Origin: Betaproteobacteria bacterium GR16-43 | GTDB lineage: Bacteria; Pseudomonadota; Gammaproteobacteria; Burkholderiales; Usitatibacteraceae | Assembly (NCBI GenBank): GCA_001953215.1 | Contig: CP019169.1 | Location: 4,526,001-4,590,000, forward strand | DNA: 64,000 bases | Reading direction: 5' to 3' | Part shown: piece after piece, positions 9,471 through 17,925 of the stretch | Layout of the letters: the number at the start of each line of letters is the position of its first letter | Numbering within the stretch: position 1 is the stretch's first letter | Made by a program: the position numbers and the translations under genes | Notes under the pieces: generated by a model | Seen by the model: the letters and a program-made list of their open reading frames with translations, nothing else | What the model was told of the DNA's origin: nothing | Database searches by the model: none

Positions 9471-12400
9471 ATGAAGCCTTCCATCCGGCCCCAAAACCTG
9501 GCGCTCGTCACCCTCCTCGGCGGGGTGGCGTTGAGCCTTGCCGCGTGGTACTTCGTCGGCCGGGAAGCGGAGCGCCAGGCCGAGGCGGATTTCGTGAACC
9601 AGGCCAACCTCGCCGCGAGCCTGGTGGACCGGCGGATCCAGCGCTACGTGGACCTGCTCTACGGCCTCGAAGCCCTCGCCTCCCACGGCCACGAGCTCAC
9701 GCGGCGCGACTTCAACCAGCACGTGACGGCGCTGCAGGCCGCGCGGCGCTTCCCCGGCATCCAGGCGACGCAATTCGTGCGCCGCGTGCCGGCCGACAAG
9801 CTCTCGAAGTTCATCACCTCGGTGCGCACCGATGCTTCGCTCGTGCCCGGCGGCTACCCGCGCTTCGACCTGCGGCCCGCGGAGAAGCGCGACGAGTACT
9901 GGGTCATCGATTTCGTCGAGCCGATGGTGGGCAACGAGGCCACGTTCGGCCTCGAAGTGCACAGCCGGGGACCGGCGCGGCAAGCCGTCGAGCGCGCGCG
10001 CGATACGGGCGAACCCGTCGGCACCGGCCGCTATCGCCTCGTGCAGGAGAAGGGCGCCAGCTATGGCCTCGTGATCTACCTGCCGGTCTACGAAGGCATC
10101 ACCCCGCGCTCCGTGGAGGGCCGCCGCGAGCTGGTCTCGGGCTGGGTGACCGTGGTGCTGCGCATCGACGATGTCTTCTCCGACGTGCTCTCGAGCCCCG
10201 TGTTCACCGGAACGCGCCTCGCGATGCACGACCTGGGCGCCGCCCACTGGGCGGGCCGTGCGGTGCCGGGGCCGGACACGGTCTTCTTCAACTCCTCGCC
10301 GTTCGCCGAAGCCTCCACGCTTTCGCTCTTCACGCGCGGCCTGCACCACGACGTGGACCGCGAGATCGCCGGGCGCCTCTGGCGCCTCTCGTTCGACGCC
10401 GATCCGGCTCCCGCGCAAGGCTGGTGGCAGCCGCTGCCCATGCTCACGCTGTGCGCCGGCCTCATCACGAGCCTGCTGGTCTACGGCATCCTGCGGGCCA
10501 TCGCCAGTTCTCGCACCGAAGCGCTCGATACAGCGAGCCGCGCCACCCGCGACCTGCGCTCGCAACTGTCGTTCAACCAGCAGTTGCTCGAGGCCATTCC
10601 CTACCCGGTGTATTTCAAGAACGCGGCCGGCCGCTACCTCGGGTGCAATCGCGCGTTCGAGGAGGACTACGGCATTCCGCGCGACCAATTCGTCGGCCTC
10701 ACGCCCTACGACATCCTCCCCAAGGAGCATGCGGACCGGATGGTGGAAGACGACCGCAAGCTGCTCGAGACGGGCGGCGTGCATTCGCTCGAGACGCGAG
10801 CCCCGCGCCCGAAGGACGGCGCGATGCGCGACACGATCTTCAGCAAGTCCACGTTCACGAATGCCGACGGTAAAGTGGCCGGCATCGTGGGCGTGGTGGT
10901 GGACATCACGGATCGCAAGGCGCTCGAAGCGCGCACGGAAGAGAGCCACGAGCAACTGCGCGCGATCGTGCAGGCCACGCCGCTCGCGATCATCGTTCGC
11001 GACTTCGACAACCGCATCAGCCAGTGGAACCCCGCGGCCGAGCGGATCTTCGGCTGGAAGGCCTCCGAGGTCCTCGGCACGGCCACCTCCATCGTCCCGC
11101 CGCACCTGAAGCAGGAGATCGCGGGCATGCGCGAGCGCGCCCAGGCCGGCGAGCTGATCCTGATCCAGGAGACGCAGCGCATGGCGCGCGACGGGTCGCT
11201 GATCGACGTCTCGGTGGCCATCGCGCCGCTGCGCGACAGCGCGGGGCGCGTCTACGCCACGATGGTGACCATCGCCGACATCCGCGAGCGCAAGGAAGCC
11301 GAGCGCGCCCTGGGCGAGAGCGAGGAGCGCCTGAAGCTCGCGATGGAGGCCGCCCACATGGGCCTCTGGTACTGGGACGCGGCCAGCGACGATTTCACCT
11401 ACTCCGACGGTCTGAACGTGCTCTTCGGGCGCCCCGCCAACTCGCCGCACGTCGACTACCGCGCCCTGCAGGACGTGCTGCACCCGGACGACCAGGGCCT
11501 GTGGCACGCGACCATCCGCCACGCGGTGAAGGACGGGCAGGATTTCCAGATCGACTACCGCCTCGTCTACCCCGACGGCAGCGTGCACTGGATCACCAAT
11601 CGCGGGCAGGTGCACCGGGGGCCCGACGGCCGCGCGCTGCGCCTGGTGGGCATCGCGATGGACATCACCGAGAGGAAGCTCGCCGAGCAGCGCATCGCCC
11701 ACATGGCGCACCACGACGCGCTCACCGGACTGCCCAACCGCGTGCTGCTGCACGACCGCATCCGCCAGGCGATCGCGCAGGCCCATCGCGCGGGCGGCGA
11801 AGTGGCCGTGCTCTTCATCGACCTCGACCGCTTCAAGACCATCAACGATTCCCTCGGCCACCCGCTGGGCGACCGGCTGCTGCAGTCGGTGGCGAGCCGC
11901 CTGCTCGTGTGCCTGCGCGAAGGCGACACCGTCTCGCGCCTGGGCGGCGACGAATTCGTGATCGTGATTCCCGGGATGTCGGGGGCCTCCGGCGCCGCGA
12001 GCGTGGCGGGCAAGATCCTCGAGGTGCTCGCGAATTCGTTCCACCTGCAGGGGCACGACCTGCACGTCTCGGCCTCGGTCGGCATCGCGCTCTATCCGTC
12101 CGACGGCGACGACGCGGATACCTTGATGCGCCACGCGGATACGGCGATGTACCACGCGAAGGACGCGGGCCGCGCCAACTACCAGTTCTTCACGCCGCAC
12201 ATGAACGTCGCCGCACAGCAGCGGCTCACGCTCGAGAACGCGCTGCGCCGCGCGCTCGACAACAACGAGTTCGAGCTGTACTACCAGCCGCTCTACGACC
12301 TGCGCGACCGCTCGATCACGGGGCTCGAGGCCTTGCTGCGCTGGAACCCGCGCGGAGGCGGCGAACCGGTGCTGCCCTCGCAGTTCATCCCCGCGGCCGA

Positions 12401-13007
12401 GGAGTCGGGCCTGATCGTGCCGATCGGCGAGTGGGCGCTGCGGGAAGCGCTGCGCCAGGGCAAGGCGTGGCAGGCGGAAGGCCGGGCGCTCTTCATCGCG
12501 ATCAACGTCTCCGCCACGCAGCTTTCACGCGCGGGCTTCCCGGAGCGGCTGCGCCGCCTGCTGCAGGAAACGGGAATCGACCCGGCGCTGGTCGAGCTGG
12601 AAGTCACCGAACGGGTGATCGTCGAAGGCATGGGCGAGGCGCGCGCTTCGCTGGACCAGGTGGCGGCACTCGGCGTGGGCATCGCGATCGACGACTTCGG
12701 CACCGGCTACTCGGGCCTCGCCTACCTGAAGCGCTTCCCCATCGACACGGTGAAGATCGACCAGTCCTTCGTGCGCGACATCACCGTGGACCCGGACGAC
12801 GCAGCCATCGTGACCGCCATCGTGGCGATGGCGAAGTCGCTCGGCATCGACGTGGTCGCCGAAGGCGTCGAGACGGAGCTGCAGCTCGAGTTCCTGCGCC
12901 AGCTCGGCTGCCATCGCGCCCAGGGCTTCCACCTCGCCCGCCCGATGAGCGCTCGCGACATCACCAAGCTCCTGGGCACCCCACCGGCTTCCGTGGCTGC
13001 CGATTAA
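9471..13007 (+). CDS. Membrane-bound CHASE-PAS-GGDEF-EAL cyclic di-GMP enzyme
   Basis: This 1178-residue sensor has a first transmembrane helix near residues 10-28 and a periplasmic CHASE domain of about 280 residues. A second helix lies at 322-344, followed by three cytoplasmic PAS segments. The GGDEF motif at 825-829 is intact, so diguanylate cyclase activity is plausible. The EAL domain starts near 935, with EAL at 953-955, [15 protein letters not shown] and EGVET all present, so phosphodiesterase activity is also plausible. The net output cannot be predicted. CHASE domains bind small extracellular ligands. Its TAA stop directly abuts the TAA stop of the convergent gene. Confidence 0.93.
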   Translation: MKPSIRPQNLALVTLLGGVALSLAAWYFVGREAERQAEADFVNQANLAASLVDRRIQRYVDLLYGLEALASHGHELTRRDFNQHVTALQAARRFPGIQATQFVRRVPADKLSKFITSVRTDASLVPGGYPRFDLRPAEKRDEYWVIDFVEPMVGNEATFGLEVHSRGPARQAVERARDTGEPVGTGRYRLVQEKGASYGLVIYLPVYEGITPRSVEGRRELVSGWVTVVLRIDDVFSDVLSSPVFTGTRLAMHDLGAAHWAGRAVPGPDTVFFNSSPFAEASTLSLFTRGLHHDVDREIAGRLWRLSFDADPAPAQGWWQPLPMLTLCAGLITSLLVYGILRAIASSRTEALDTASRATRDLRSQLSFNQQLLEAIPYPVYFKNAAGRYLGCNRAFEEDYGIPRDQFVGLTPYDILPKEHADRMVEDDRKLLETGGVHSLETRAPRPKDGAMRDTIFSKSTFTNADGKVAGIVGVVVDITDRKALEARTEESHEQLRAIVQATPLAIIVRDFDNRISQWNPAAERIFGWKASEVLGTATSIVPPHLKQEIAGMRERAQAGELILIQETQRMARDGSLIDVSVAIAPLRDSAGRVYATMVTIADIRERKEAERALGESEERLKLAMEAAHMGLWYWDAASDDFTYSDGLNVLFGRPANSPHVDYRALQDVLHPDDQGLWHATIRHAVKDGQDFQIDYRLVYPDGSVHWITNRGQVHRGPDGRALRLVGIAMDITERKLAEQRIAHMAHHDALTGLPNRVLLHDRIRQAIAQAHRAGGEVAVLFIDLDRFKTINDSLGHPLGDRLLQSVASRLLVCLREGDTVSRLGGDEFVIVIPGMSGASGAASVAGKILEVLANSFHLQGHDLHVSASVGIALYPSDGDDADTLMRHADTAMYHAKDAGRANYQFFTPHMNVAAQQRLTLENALRRALDNNEFELYYQPLYDLRDRSITGLEALLRWNPRGGGEPVLPSQFIPAAEESGLIVPIGEWALREALRQGKAWQAEGRALFIAINVSATQLSRAGFPERLRRLLQETGIDPALVELEVTERVIVEGMGEARASLDQVAALGVGIAIDDFGTGYSGLAYLKRFPIDTVKIDQSFVRDITVDPDDAAIVTAIVAMAKSLGIDVVAEGVETELQLEFLRQLGCHRAQGFHLARPMSARDITKLLGTPPASVAAD

Positions 13008-13964
13008 TTAACGGTAGTCGGAGGCCAGGACCTTGAGGTCTTCGGCGAAGACGCTCTTGCCCCAGGATTGCCGGAGCGTGCTGATCATCTTCAGCTTCAC
13101 CGCGTCATTGCCCGGCCACATCGTCTCCAGCCAGTTCATGCCCGCGGCGCTATGGCCCGTGTAGGCATAGCGGTTCAGCTCGGCGGAGACGGCGGCGAGC
13201 ACGCCGGAGGCGTAGTAGTCGTCCCACTTCAACTGGTCGGCGGAGCGGCCCTGCTTGATCTCGGAGAGCTTGGCCTTGATCTCCGCGGTGCGCGAGTTGC
13301 GCCGCGAGCTCACGTACTCGCCGCAGCGTTCCTTCAGCCACGGGTTGTTGGTGGCCGCGGGCTGCCCGCACACGGGCGGCGGCTGGGCGGGCAGCTTCGA
13401 GCGCATGAGGTCGGCCGCGAACTGGAAGCGCCCCTTCGGCGAAACCTCGAGGATCACGGCCGGGAAATACGAATTCGCATACGGCGCGAAACCGTAGGCG
13501 GACGAGTCGTCGGCGGTGATCATGATCGGCGTCTTGCGGCCCGGCACTTCGAGGAAGTCACCGCCGCCCACGTTGTTCGCGGCGTAGGAAGCGAGCTTCG
13601 AGACCTTGGGCTTCAGCTTGATCACGTAGTGCGTCGTGCAGCAATGCGCGCCGCCCGAATAGGTGGAGTAGTGGAGATCCGGTTGCCCGTCGCCATCCAG
13701 GTCGTTGCCCATCGAGTGCACCACGAGCTTCGCGGCCAGTTCGTTTTCCTTGGGCGTGGACTGGTAGACGGGCTTGCCCTTGGCGAGGACCGCGAACCGC
13801 AGCTCCTTGGATCCGGGCGCCTTGGCGATCACGACCTCGAGGTCCTGGAACGGCTTCACTTCCACGGCCTCCAGTCCCTGCGAGGCGATCCAGGCGACCG
13901 CGTCCTGCGCTTCGACGCCCCCCGAAAACGCGAGCGCCCCGGCCATCACGATTGCGTAACGCAT
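13008..13964 (-). CDS. Exported protein of unknown function with a calcium-loop-like motif
   Basis: The 318-residue protein has a signal peptide (cleavage near GGVEA). A DLDGDGQPDL segment resembles an FG-GAP or EF-hand-like calcium loop, and GGAHCCTTHYVIKL follows it. Three further cysteines lie in the C-terminal half, which is helical and charged. I do not recognise a named family. It lies directly downstream of the TRAP binding-protein gene on the same strand after a 54-base gap and is convergent with the GGDEF-EAL gene. A periplasmic location is inferred from the signal peptide. Confidence 0.7.
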   Translation of the reverse strand: MRYAIVMAGALAFSGGVEAQDAVAWIASQGLEAVEVKPFQDLEVVIAKAPGSKELRFAVLAKGKPVYQSTPKENELAAKLVVHSMGNDLDGDGQPDLHYSTYSGGAHCCTTHYVIKLKPKVSKLASYAANNVGGGDFLEVPGRKTPIMITADDSSAYGFAPYANSYFPAVILEVSPKGRFQFAADLMRSKLPAQPPPVCGQPAATNNPWLKERCGEYVSSRRNSRTAEIKAKLSEIKQGRSADQLKWDDYYASGVLAAVSAELNRYAYTGHSAAGMNWLETMWPGNDAVKLKMISTLRQSWGKSVFAEDLKVLASDYR

Positions 13965-14018
13965 GATTTCTCCCTGAGAGACCGATACGTTACCAAAAAG
14001 CCGGGGCCCTCTGGGTCC

Positions 14019-14990
14019 TTACTTGATCGCCTGCACGCGGTCGTAGAGATCCTTCGGCCACGGGGCGTCCGGCGCGGTCACGGCCTTCTGGACCGCCTGG
14101 ATGAACGGGCCGCGGTCGACCTTCACCACGTTGATGCCGCGCTTCTGGAAGTCCGCGACCAGCTTGTTCTCCGCGTCGAGGATGTCCTTCGAGGAACGCG
14201 TCGTCGCTTCCCAGATCACGTCGCTCACGATCTTGCGGTCGGGCTCGGAGAGTTTCTTCCACGTGTCCCCGGCGACGATGGCCACCAGTGACTCGGTGAT
14301 GTGCCCGGTCAGCATGATGTACTTCTGCACTTCGTAGAACTTCTTGGCATCGATCGTCGGCAGCGGGTTCTCCTGCGCGTCCACCGTGCCGTTCTGCAGC
14401 GCCAGATAGACCTCGGCGAAGGCGATCGGCGTGGGGTTGGCCCCGACCGCGCGCGGGAACATCACGAAGAGCGGCGCATCCGGCACGCGCAGCTTCATGC
14501 CTTTCATGTCCTCGGGCTTGGTGACCATCTTGTTCGCGGTGAGGTGGCGCTGGCCGTAGTACGTGTAGCCCACGATCTTGTTCCCGCTCTTGTCCTCGTA
14601 GCCCTTGGCCACTTCGCGGAAGACCGGCCCCTCGCGGAATTTCGACCAATGATCGTAGTCGCGAAAGATGAACGGCCCCGAGGCGATCGACATCGGCGGG
14701 AATTGCCGTCCCGCGAACGCCATGCCGGTGTAGATGATGTCGACCGTGCCCAGCGAAAGCGCCTGGTTGATGTCGGTCTCCTTGCCCAGCGTGGACGCGG
14801 GGAAGACCTCGATGACGTAGCGCCCGTTGGTGCGCTTCTTCACTTCCTCGGCGGCCCACAGCGCCTGCGTGTGGTACGGCTCGGAGACTTCGTAGACGTG
14901 CGCCCACTTCAGCTTGGTCTGGGCATTGGCGAACGGCGCCGCGAGCGCGGCGGCGGCAAGCAACATCAGGAACAGGTGACGGCGAATCAT
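14019..14990 (-). CDS. TRAP transporter substrate-binding protein, DctP family (sugar-acid type)
   Basis: A 323-residue periplasmic binding protein with signal peptide ending AAPFANA. The DctP family core is clear: VEVFPASTLGKE-like text, the GTVDIIYTG strand, KGMKLRVPDA, the ligand arginine region, and ALQNGTVDAQENP. DctP proteins deliver organic acids to DctQM membrane subunits. Here no dctQ or dctM is adjacent, so its permease must lie elsewhere. The gene overlaps the upstream GntR/FadR gene by four bases (ATGA) and sits next to uronate-oxidation genes, so a hexuronate ligand is the best guess. Confidence 0.88.
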   Translation of the reverse strand: MIRRHLFLMLLAAAALAAPFANAQTKLKWAHVYEVSEPYHTQALWAAEEVKKRTNGRYVIEVFPASTLGKETDINQALSLGTVDIIYTGMAFAGRQFPPMSIASGPFIFRDYDHWSKFREGPVFREVAKGYEDKSGNKIVGYTYYGQRHLTANKMVTKPEDMKGMKLRVPDAPLFVMFPRAVGANPTPIAFAEVYLALQNGTVDAQENPLPTIDAKKFYEVQKYIMLTGHITESLVAIVAGDTWKKLSEPDRKIVSDVIWEATTRSSKDILDAENKLVADFQKRGINVVKVDRGPFIQAVQKAVTAPDAPWPKDLYDRVQAIK

Positions 14991-15745
14991 TTCGGACTCC
15001 TCCTCGGGGGTTTCGGGTTGTCTGACGACTCGTGCCGCAGCTTCAACCGCTCGCGGCCATTACCGATGTGCGTGCGCATCGCGGCCCGGGCTCCATCCCC
15101 GTCGCCGCGCGCGATCGCGTTGAAGATGTCCTCGTGCTCCCGGTTGATGGAGGCGAGGTAGTTGCGGTGGTACTCGGTGCCCGCGTCCGGCAGCTTCAGC
15201 TGCGTGCGCGGAATGACCTTCGATCCCAGCGAGGCCATGAAGGTCGAGAAGTAGCGGTTGTCGGTGGCCTCGGCGACCAGCGCGTGGAAGCGGAAGTCGG
15301 CCTCCGTGGTCTCCACGCCCTTCGCCAGCCGCGCCTCGAAATCGTCCAGGGCCGCGCGCATCGCTTCCAGCTGGGCCTCCGTCCTGCGCCGCGCGGCGAC
15401 CGCGGCCGCCTCGCTCTCCACGCCGATGCGAAGCTCGAGCATGGCGAGGAGATCCACCACGGTGGCGATCTCCGCCGCGTTCGCCCGCAGGCCCGATTCG
15501 CGCTGCTTCTGGCTCACGAACGTGCCCACGCCGTGGCGCGTTTCCACCAGGCCGGCCGCCTGCAGCTGGGAAAGCGCCTCGCGCACGACGGTGCGGCTCA
15601 CCCCGTAGCGGCGCACGACTTCGGCCTCGGTGGGCAGGCGATCGCCGGGCCGAAGCTTCCCCTGGCGGATTTCGCCCGTAAACTCTCCGGCTACCAGCTC
15701 GGCCAGATTGCGGCCGCGCTTGGGCTGGAGAACGTTCGAAGTCAT
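14987..15745 (-). CDS. FadR-type GntR-family transcriptional regulator
   Basis: This 252-residue regulator has an N-terminal winged helix (LPTEAEVVRRYGVSRTVVREAL, then GLVETRHGVGTFV). The all-helical FCD effector domain follows, with its metal/ligand histidines (DFRFH, the C-terminal MRTH). FadR-subfamily proteins usually repress sugar-acid or organic-acid genes until ligand binds. It is cotranscribed with the DctP-type gene and divergent from the uronate dehydrogenase-like gene. Identical 14-base operator-like sequences near both promoters suggest that it regulates both units. Confidence 0.9.
   Translation of the reverse strand: MTSNVLQPKRGRNLAELVAGEFTGEIRQGKLRPGDRLPTEAEVVRRYGVSRTVVREALSQLQAAGLVETRHGVGTFVSQKQRESGLRANAAEIATVVDLLAMLELRIGVESEAAAVAARRRTEAQLEAMRAALDDFEARLAKGVETTEADFRFHALVAEATDNRYFSTFMASLGSKVIPRTQLKLPDAGTEYHRNYLASINREHEDIFNAIARGDGDGARAAMRTHIGNGRERLKLRHESSDNPKPPRRSPK
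15017..15029. promoter_or_regulatory. Operator-like GTTGTCTGACGAC upstream of dctP
   Basis: This 13-base imperfect palindrome (five of six arm positions pair around a central T) lies 27 bases before the DctP-type start codon, inside the 3' end of the regulator gene. It recurs exactly at 15786-15798, and both copies are preceded by G. It resembles FadR-family half-sites; binding by the neighbouring regulator is inferred. Confidence 0.4.
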
Positions 15746-15757
15746 AGTGGGGGCTGG

Positions 15758-15777
15758 ATTCCCGCCTTCGCGGGAAT
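15758..15777. repeat. Short palindromic repeat (ATTCCCGC-CTTC-GCGGGAAT)
   Basis: Perfect 8-base arms enclose CTTC. The motif with flanking GGATT and GACG is the widespread proteobacterial repeat whose spurious translation reads VIPAKAGIQ. It sits in the 53-base gap between two divergent start codons. Confidence 0.8.
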
Positions 15778-15785
15778 GACGGAAG

Positions 15786-15798
15786 GTTGTCTGACGAC
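15786..15798. promoter_or_regulatory. Operator-like GTTGTCTGACGAC upstream of the uronate dehydrogenase-like gene
   Basis: This is the second exact copy of the motif at 15017-15029, in the same orientation. It ends at the base before the ATG at 15799, so a bound regulator could block initiation of the dehydrogenase operon and perhaps its own gene. Confidence 0.45.
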
Positions 15799-16599
15799 AT
15801 GATACCTCGATACCAAAGACTGCTCCTGACCGGCGGCGCCGGCCTCCTGGGCCGCACCTTGCGCCCCGCCATGCGCACGTGGGCCACCCACCTTCGCGTC
15901 TCCGACATCGCACCGCTCGACCCTGCGCAAGGCAACGAGGAGTGCGTGCCCTGCGACCTGGCCGACGAAGGCGCCGTGCGCAAACTCATGCGGGGCGTCG
16001 ACGGCGTGGTCCACATGGGCGGTATCTCGGTGGACCGCCCGTGGCCCGAGATTCGCGAAGCCAACATCGTGGGCGTCTACAACCTCTACGAGTCGGCGCG
16101 CATCCACGGCACGAAGCGCGTGGTGTTCGCGAGCTCCAACCATGCGATCGGCTTTCGCAAGCGCACCGAGCGCATCGATGCCGACGACCCCGTGCGGCCC
16201 GACAGCCTCTACGGCGTGAGCAAGGTGTTCGGCGAGGCGATGTCGCGTTTCTACTTCGACCGGTACGGGATCGAGTCGGTGTGCCTGCGCATCGGGTCGT
16301 CGCTTCCGGAGCCGAAGGACCGGCGGATGCTCATCACGTATCTTTCGTACGCCGACCTCACCGAACTCGTGCGCTGCTCGCTCTTCGCACCGAAGGCCGA
16401 TCACACCATCGTCTTCGGCGCGTCGGCCAACCGCGACTCGTGGTGGGACAACAGCAAGGCCGCGCATCTCGGATGGAAGCCGAAAGACGACACGGAACAG
16501 TTCCGCGCGAAGAAGGAAGCCGAGCCACCGGTGGATCCGGCCAAACCCGAAAACATCCACCAGGGCGGCGTGTACGTCACCTTCGGACCTTACGAATGA
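15799..16599 (+). CDS. NAD-dependent epimerase/dehydratase family, probable uronate dehydrogenase
   Basis: This 266-residue short-chain dehydrogenase has the Rossmann motif TGGAGLLG at residues 11-18, a Ser-Ser pair at 112-113 and catalytic Tyr138-xxx-Lys142 (LYGVSK). SSNHAIGF, VCLRIGS and FGASANRDSWWDN are typical of bacterial uronate dehydrogenases. Those enzymes oxidise galacturonate or glucuronate to the aldarolactone with NAD+. The ATG at 15799 was preferred to an in-frame TTG at 15787 because the fold begins there; GGAAGG lies 12 bases upstream. The next two genes follow closely, and the last is a lactonase that suits the product. Confidence 0.85.
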   Translation: MIPRYQRLLLTGGAGLLGRTLRPAMRTWATHLRVSDIAPLDPAQGNEECVPCDLADEGAVRKLMRGVDGVVHMGGISVDRPWPEIREANIVGVYNLYESARIHGTKRVVFASSNHAIGFRKRTERIDADDPVRPDSLYGVSKVFGEAMSRFYFDRYGIESVCLRIGSSLPEPKDRRMLITYLSYADLTELVRCSLFAPKADHTIVFGASANRDSWWDNSKAAHLGWKPKDDTEQFRAKKEAEPPVDPAKPENIHQGGVYVTFGPYE

Positions 16600-16621
16600 C
16601 CAAGCCAGTAGAGGAAACGAA

Positions 16622-16906
16622 ATGAGCTACGTCCTGCAGGTCGCATTGCGCATCAAGAAGGAAAACGTCGAGGCGTTCTTCGCCAAGGTGCTCGAGAACG
16701 CCGCGCACGCCCGGAAGGAACCCGGCTGCCGGCACTTCGATGTCCTCGTGGACCCGAAGGATCCGACGCACGCGATGCTCTACGAGATCTACGACGACGA
16801 AGCCGCCTTCGCCGCGCACCAGGCCACCGATCATTTCAAGCGCTACGTCGCCGAGGCGGTTCCGCTGCTGGAGTCGCGCGAACGCATCGTGTGGAAGCGC
16901 GCATGA
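16622..16906 (+). CDS. Antibiotic biosynthesis monooxygenase (ABM) domain protein
   Basis: The 94-residue protein is a single ferredoxin-like alpha/beta ABM domain (ALRIKKENVEAFFAKV, EPGCRHFDVLVD, LYEIYDDEAAFAAHQ, HFKRY). Relatives include quinol monooxygenases and small enzymes of sugar or aromatic metabolism that need no metal cofactor. It sits between the dehydrogenase and lactonase genes, and its stop overlaps the lactonase start (ATGA), so it is part of this operon. Its exact reaction in uronate metabolism is unknown. Confidence 0.8.
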   Translation: MSYVLQVALRIKKENVEAFFAKVLENAAHARKEPGCRHFDVLVDPKDPTHAMLYEIYDDEAAFAAHQATDHFKRYVAEAVPLLESRERIVWKRA

Positions 16907-17871
16907 ACACCGCCGACCAACCCGACGCCCTCTGGCTGCCCGCGGGCCGCTATCCCGACCCGCGCGTGGAATCGATCGACCGGCGCTTCGACAAGTTGCG
17001 CGTCGGTAGCGCTCGCGTGGAACGCATCGCGCATGGCTTCCGCTGGGCCGAAGGCCCCGTGTGGTTCGGCGACCATCGCGTGCTGCTGTGGAGCGACATC
17101 CCGAACAACCGGATCATGCAGTGGGATGAGCGTACCGGCCGGGTATCGGTCTTCCGCCAGCCTTCGAATTATGCGAACGGCCACACGCGCGACCGTCAGG
17201 GCCGCCTGGTGAGCTGCGAGCACGGCTCGCGCAGCGTGACCCGCACCGAGTACGACGGCACGATCACGGTGCTGGCCGACCGCTACCAGGGCAAGCGCCT
17301 CAACTCGCCCAATGACGTCGTCGTGAAATCCGACGGCTCCATCTGGTTCACCGATCCGCCGTTCGGCATCATTTCGAACTATGAGGGCTACAAGTCGCAG
17401 GTCGAGCTTCCGACCGACGTCTATCGCGTCGACGGGAACAGCGGCGAGGTCACGCTCGTCGCGAGCGGCATCAATCGCCCCAACGGCCTCGCGTTCTCGG
17501 TGGACGAGAAGCTGCTGTACATCGTCGAGTGCGGGACCACGCCGCGCTACATCCACGCGTACACCGTGAGCGGCAAGAAGCTCGGCAAGCGCGTGCTCAC
17601 CATCGACGGGGGCGGCGGCGCGTTCGACGGCTTCCGCGTCGATACCGAAGGCAACCTCTGGTGCGGTCTGGGCGGAAGTGAAGAGCTCGACGGCGTGCGG
17701 ATCTACGCACCCAACGGCGAGGCCATCGGCCATATCCATTTGCCGGAGCGCTGCGCCAACGTGTGCTTCGGTGGCGAGAAGGGCAATCGCATCTTCATGG
17801 CGGCGAGCCAGTCGGTGTACTCGCTCTACGTGAACGCCCAGGCCGCCAACGTCGGAATAACGATCGAATAA
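16903..17871 (+). CDS. SMP-30/gluconolactonase family lactonase
   Basis: A 322-residue six-bladed beta-propeller of the SMP-30 family. The divalent-metal ligands are visible: Glu in WAEGPVW, Asn in NSPNDVVV, Asn in NRPNGLAF and Asp in GAFDGFRVD. Family members hydrolyse sugar-acid lactones. Next to a uronate dehydrogenase-like gene it most likely opens the aldarolactone to aldarate. The start is the ATG at 16903, coupled to the upstream stop; a GTG four codons earlier is less likely. No signal peptide is seen, so it acts in the cytoplasm. Confidence 0.88.
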   Translation: MNTADQPDALWLPAGRYPDPRVESIDRRFDKLRVGSARVERIAHGFRWAEGPVWFGDHRVLLWSDIPNNRIMQWDERTGRVSVFRQPSNYANGHTRDRQGRLVSCEHGSRSVTRTEYDGTITVLADRYQGKRLNSPNDVVVKSDGSIWFTDPPFGIISNYEGYKSQVELPTDVYRVDGNSGEVTLVASGINRPNGLAFSVDEKLLYIVECGTTPRYIHAYTVSGKKLGKRVLTIDGGGGAFDGFRVDTEGNLWCGLGGSEELDGVRIYAPNGEAIGHIHLPERCANVCFGGEKGNRIFMAASQSVYSLYVNAQAANVGITIE

Positions 17872-17925
17872 CACCCGGAAGTCGCGCGCGAAGGAAAGAT
17901 GGGGGCATCTCCAACGGAGGCCCCC

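Noticed and set aside
9420-12200. Extension of the lysC frame far upstream
   Set aside because: The frame stays open by base composition only; the upstream part is the antisense of the GGDEF-EAL gene and aspartate kinases begin at the KYGGTS region.
14000-14018. Terminator after the DctP-type gene
   Set aside because: A short GC-rich stretch is followed by TTTTT on the minus strand, but no convincing stem can be drawn.
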